Shown: positions 60,209 through 64,000 of the stretch, one piece after another
Numbering within the stretch: position 1 is the stretch's first letter
Layout: each line of letters opens with the position of its first letter
Source of the DNA: Dicaeum eximium
Taxonomy: Eukaryota > Chordata > Aves > Passeriformes > Dicaeidae
DNA length: 64,000 nt
NCBI GenBank assembly: GCA_013396995.1
Contig: VWZP01006044.1
Location: forward strand, 638,973-702,972
Direction: 5' to 3'
Translations under genes and position numbers: made by a program
Notes under the pieces: model-generated
Told to the model about the DNA's origin: nothing
Databases searched by the model: none
What the model saw: the letters and a program-made list of their open reading frames with translations, nothing else

Positions 60209-63200
60209 ATGGGAAGTTTTGGAAAGGGAAAGGGAGTGTAGTTTTCCTCCAGCTCTAGCTGAGAATATGGCATCCTTTGTTGGGAGGGAGGAGGTAAATT
60301 AAGGAGAAAATAGCTTTTATTTTTACAGTAAATGCTGATATCTAGTCAGTATAGAAAGCACAAAAGTGTTAAAAAGACAAAGCTCTGTGCCCTGTTACAG
60401 ATTCTAGTGTTTTTATGGATTTCAGCAGGCTTCCTTCACCACAGCACATCGATCTCTGTGTACAAAACATTAATTTGTGTCAATGGATAACGTCAGTAGT
60501 GCAAAAAGTGGGCTAACCCAGTTGAGAAATTTGCACTGTGCAACAGAAATTGAGTTTTTTGTATGGCATCTTTCACGTTCTACACAATCTTTCAAATCTA
60601 CTGTGTTCTCCTCTCCCTGTCCAGGTACCCCAAGATCAATACTCCAGGCTTCCTACTTAGAAAAACACTTCTCAGGGCTCCACCAGCTCCCTTAAAGAAA
60701 AAAAAAAATTTAAAAAATTAAAAGAAAGGAAATTATACCCAATTTGCTGAGAATTTTTTTCCTGAGTGTAGTTAGAGAAAACCACAGACAGCTATCTTCT
60801 GCTTCACAATATGTAAATATACTACATTATATTGAGTAAAACAGAAAGAAATTACTCATCAAGAATTTTCTCTGCAAGCATGCCATTAGAAATGGTTTCC
60901 AAATTAAAACACAGCCAGAAACTGCAGAAATCCACATCAAGAAGTAAACAGCTTGCAACGGCTTTAGGATAAATATTCTGCTACACTGCAGGAATTTAAA
61001 GAAATGAGAAAAAAGGGCGAGAAACACAGTGCACTGTACCTGTGGTTATATGGTCTGTAGTTAAGCTGATCTTATGACACTCAAAAATTCTGTTTGTGTT
61101 TAAAGATAAGTGTTTGAAAGAAGAAGAATTGATCTTCACTGATATCCATCTGTGAAGTTCTGACCTCTGCTTTTATCAGCAAGCCTTTCTGCCAGGCAGC
61201 TGAGAGTCAAAAGAAAGCCTTGCTGTGAGATCTACCAAATTCACTGTGACTCTAATTCATCCTGTCTTGTGTTGAGAGTTTAACTACACCACCTTCACGA
61301 GGAGTGCAGTCCCTCTACATTCCCTTGAAGATCTACAAAAAGTTGGAGAGTCAGGCCAAGCATCTGACAAAACTCTTCTGCTCCTAAACCATAAAAGATA
61401 CCTCTGTTTGAAAATGCAAAAACATAAACAAATTCCAAAATTTAACCACACCAAAGGCTTTAGCCAGGAGACTGTGGTTTAGTTCTGGAATGAAGATTCT
61501 CCTCTGTGAGTATTTAACTCTGTACAGTACCATTTGCTTTTGATATATCCTCTCATCCTATTCTCTTCCCTGGTCGTGGTGCTCGTTAAAAAGACATGGG
61601 TAGACTCTGATGTCTGCAAAGAAAGGCTTATGCTGGAATTAAACCTTTCAAGTCTATAATTAACCCAAACTGCATCTTCAGTTTATTGAATTGAGCGCTG
61701 TGGAAGGATCCTGTCCTGTAGAAAAGATCACACACATCTACAAAGGGCTTTCAGCCAGGCTGAAACCATCCATCACCATGCTTTGTTAAGCTCCACCCCC
61801 TGATTTACTGAGAAGCTCTTGATATCTTACAATGTTCTCCATCTCAAACTTGTGAGTCTCACCTATATCCTTCCTGACTTGTGTAAGAAAATGATGAGCC
61901 ACTAATGTCATTCCAGACCTATGCCTCAGCCTGAGGGATATAATTTCCCATCTTCAATCAAAAATATTACAATCCACTGAACACTGAAGTAACTTATACT
62001 GGATTTATTGGCTGTAGTACTGTGTCAAGTACTGTGTTAAATCCACTACTTGTGAGAATACCCATGAGGAACTCATGGAAAGGCCAACTTTAAGCCTTTC
62101 TAAGTAGTAAAAGCAGAAGTAGTAATACAGACACAGCTTTGTCTGGATGTAGGCAAGAGCATGGAATTGTATAAACCATGTTAATAATGCTGGCTAATGA
62201 AATTGTTCTGTCAACTGATTAAAGATTTTATTAGAGGCCTCCCAAATCCTTTTGCAACCTCTGTTATTGTCAAGCAAAAAATACTGTTCCACACTCAAGA
62301 AATATACTCAGAATCCAGAATAACGTATTAAAATGGCTTGACATCTTCCCACTCTGTTGAGACTGAAACTGCTTTTCCATTTCTATGCAGCTTACTTGCA
62401 GTTTCCCAGTGGTACCAGTTCTTGCTTTAGCTCTAAACAGCAGCAGCTGAAATGGACAAGTAGCAACAACTTGAGACTGAGAAATACGGAAAGGACAAAC
62501 TGTTCTCTTTGATCATTCCATTGAATTTCCCACCATTAACAAAATTTCACATGATGGGCATTTGCATCAGGAAGAAAAGGGAGCAGTGGAGTACTTTATT
62601 TTGGTTTTTCTAGGTTTTTTTTTGCTCTAGCTTGATGTCAGACATACCAGGGCATATTTAATATCCCGAGAGATGGAAAGGAAGGTTTATGAAATGTGGG
62701 CTGGGACCTATCTGTGATAGATTAAATCACCCATTCATGTTCCAGGCAGCTGAACTGAAGGTAAATAGCACTAGGATTTGAAGCCTGAAACCTCCCCCAG
62801 CAGTGATGGGACAGAGGAGTACCCTGTAGACACTGATTCCTGCCCTTTCATCTTGGCCAAGCTCTGCCTGTGGTTGTCCTACAGGCCTACATTGTATTTT
62901 CACTCTCTTGTGGAGATCCTAACAATATTTTTTATTTCTTAGTTTGTATGTCTTTTAAGGATATTCATGTCCCACCATAGGGGCAATAAACCACCAAAAT
63001 AACCAAAAAGGAGCTATACTTTTGCTTTACTTTGCTCCTTTAAAAATCCTAGCTGGGGCTCTCCTTTCCTGTAGAAAGTAGTGTATTTTTCCTGTAGAAA
63101 GCAGTGTAGTGTATTTTTTCACTGTGGTTATCTTGCTGCCATTTCTCCTTCTCACCCAAAACAGCTGTCTCTCTAGGATCATTTAACCTACAGGCAGCTG

Positions 63201-63938
63201 TCTTGTTGGGACCACAAGTCCTGCTAGAACCTCTCAACAGTAAACAAAATCCTTTGTGATTTCACACGTGCACTTTGTTTTTCTGCCTTTAGATATTGTT
63301 TTCTCTCTGTTCCTAAACCTCCCTGCCTTTCATCAAACCCTAAACTTACACACAAGGCAATTAACATGAGCCTGAATTTACCTAATCCACAGGGTAATTT
63401 TAAATTTTTAATAGGCTAATACAGCCTGATGACAAGTTTCCCAAGTTTGCTAAGGGATCTCTATTGTTAAATGGATATATCCAGATGGATGTTAGACATA
63501 AATTTTTAAGGATGAGTTTGAGAAAGAAATTAAATATTAGTGGGTCTGACATCCATGAAATGCCTACCAGGTATGTCGAGGAGCTGAGGAGGGAGCAGAG
63601 TTCCAAGTTAATATTGTCATTAATTAAGATGAGACCTGAAATCATTGCTGTGTGTTGGCTGTAGCTGCTGATTTGGTCCCCCTTAAACAACAGGAATTTG
63701 GGTTATGCAAAAGCTCTGCTGGTCAGGTGACAAAGCTTTCACAGTTGTGCACGTGAGCTTTATACAGCTCCGAACTTCAGTCTCCAGCATGCTGCATACA
63801 TGAGGCTCCTTCTAAGTCTATTTTCATGAATAATATGCTTTCTTTGTTAAATTGTCAGGGAAAGTTAGAGAAAATTAGTAAAACTGCTATTCTTTTAATA
63901 ATAAAATTAGTTTACAAAAAAAAAGTCTTAGAAAAATT
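60209..63938. other. Unique sequence, no gene seen
   Basis: Contains a 23-bp imperfect tandem duplication (63068-63120). Open frames are under 100 codons. Those at 63400-63690 overlap on opposite strands and have no recognised domain. Confidence 0.5.
63068..63120. repeat. Imperfect tandem duplication, about 23-30 bp
   Basis: CCTGTAGAAAG(T/C)AGTGTA occurs at 63068 and 63091. The second copy carries an extra GTGTA before the T-run. Confidence 0.85.
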
Positions 63939-64000
63939 ATTTTTCTTTTTCCTTTTCTCTTTTTCCTTTTTTCTTTTCCTTTCCTCTTTTTCCCTTTTTC
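63939..64000. repeat. Pyrimidine (C/T) tract at the window edge
   Basis: About 60 bases of almost pure C/T in irregular TTTTCC-type units, running off the right edge. The complementary strand is a purine tract. Confidence 0.9.

Noticed and set aside
63400..63690. Opposed open frames of 96 and 66 codons
   Set aside because: No recognised domain. They overlap on both strands in AT-rich DNA.

Overview
The window looks like nuclear DNA from a bird, most likely a passerine. It contains several CR1 LINE 3' ends of avian type, all 5'-truncated, and at least four long-terminal-repeat blocks that resemble LTR families I know from songbird genomes. It has AT-rich, CpG-poor unique sequence, simple repeats and no prokaryotic gene organisation. 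The family assignments come from recognition of sequence, not from a database search. One base (41525) is an undetermined n.

I find no protein-coding exon, rRNA or tRNA gene that I can defend. The open reading frames are short (mostly 60-180 codons), scattered over both strands, and either match no family I recognise or fall inside transposons and simple repeats. The window is best described as a gene desert or the inside of a very long intron. The only recognisable protein-coding remnants are two decayed pieces of the CR1 ORF2 polyprotein: a reverse-transcriptase palm fragment at about 35293-35690 (minus) and the ORF2 C-terminal end at about 20440-20945 (plus).

Layout. 1-7630: unique sequence with a purine-rich pentanucleotide satellite at 2824-2924. 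7637-10900: a CR1 3' end (minus), unique sequence, then a CR1 (plus) at 10455-10895. 12166-14095: a GC-rich LTR with a tandemly duplicated 3' part, followed by another CR1 3' end (plus). 14100-20410: unique AT-rich sequence. 20413-21165: the best-preserved CR1 (plus). 21170-34660: a long unique stretch with a 12-bp-arm hairpin at 30162-30225 and candidate conserved elements. 34668-35690: CR1 with RT (minus). 36311-36442: an old L2/CR1-L3-like tail. 38310-38565: CR1 (minus). 43559-43916: a small LTR (plus). 44788-45030: an old CR1-like tail (minus). 45516-46222: an LTR (minus) with a 224-225 bp tandem duplication of its promoter/poly(A) block. 46223-52808: unique sequence with several candidate regulatory elements, including a triple octamer (ATGCAAAT) array. 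52809-53446: a complete solo LTR with a 4-bp target-site duplication. 53451-64000: unique sequence, one short CR1 tail (60105-60208) and a pyrimidine tract at the right edge.

There is no operon-like or multi-gene system here. The points of most interest are the two LTRs with internally duplicated promoter/poly(A) modules, the intact solo LTR with a GATA cluster in U3, the octamer array, an E-box created at a tandem-repeat junction, and several perfect or near-perfect short inverted repeats in otherwise unique DNA.
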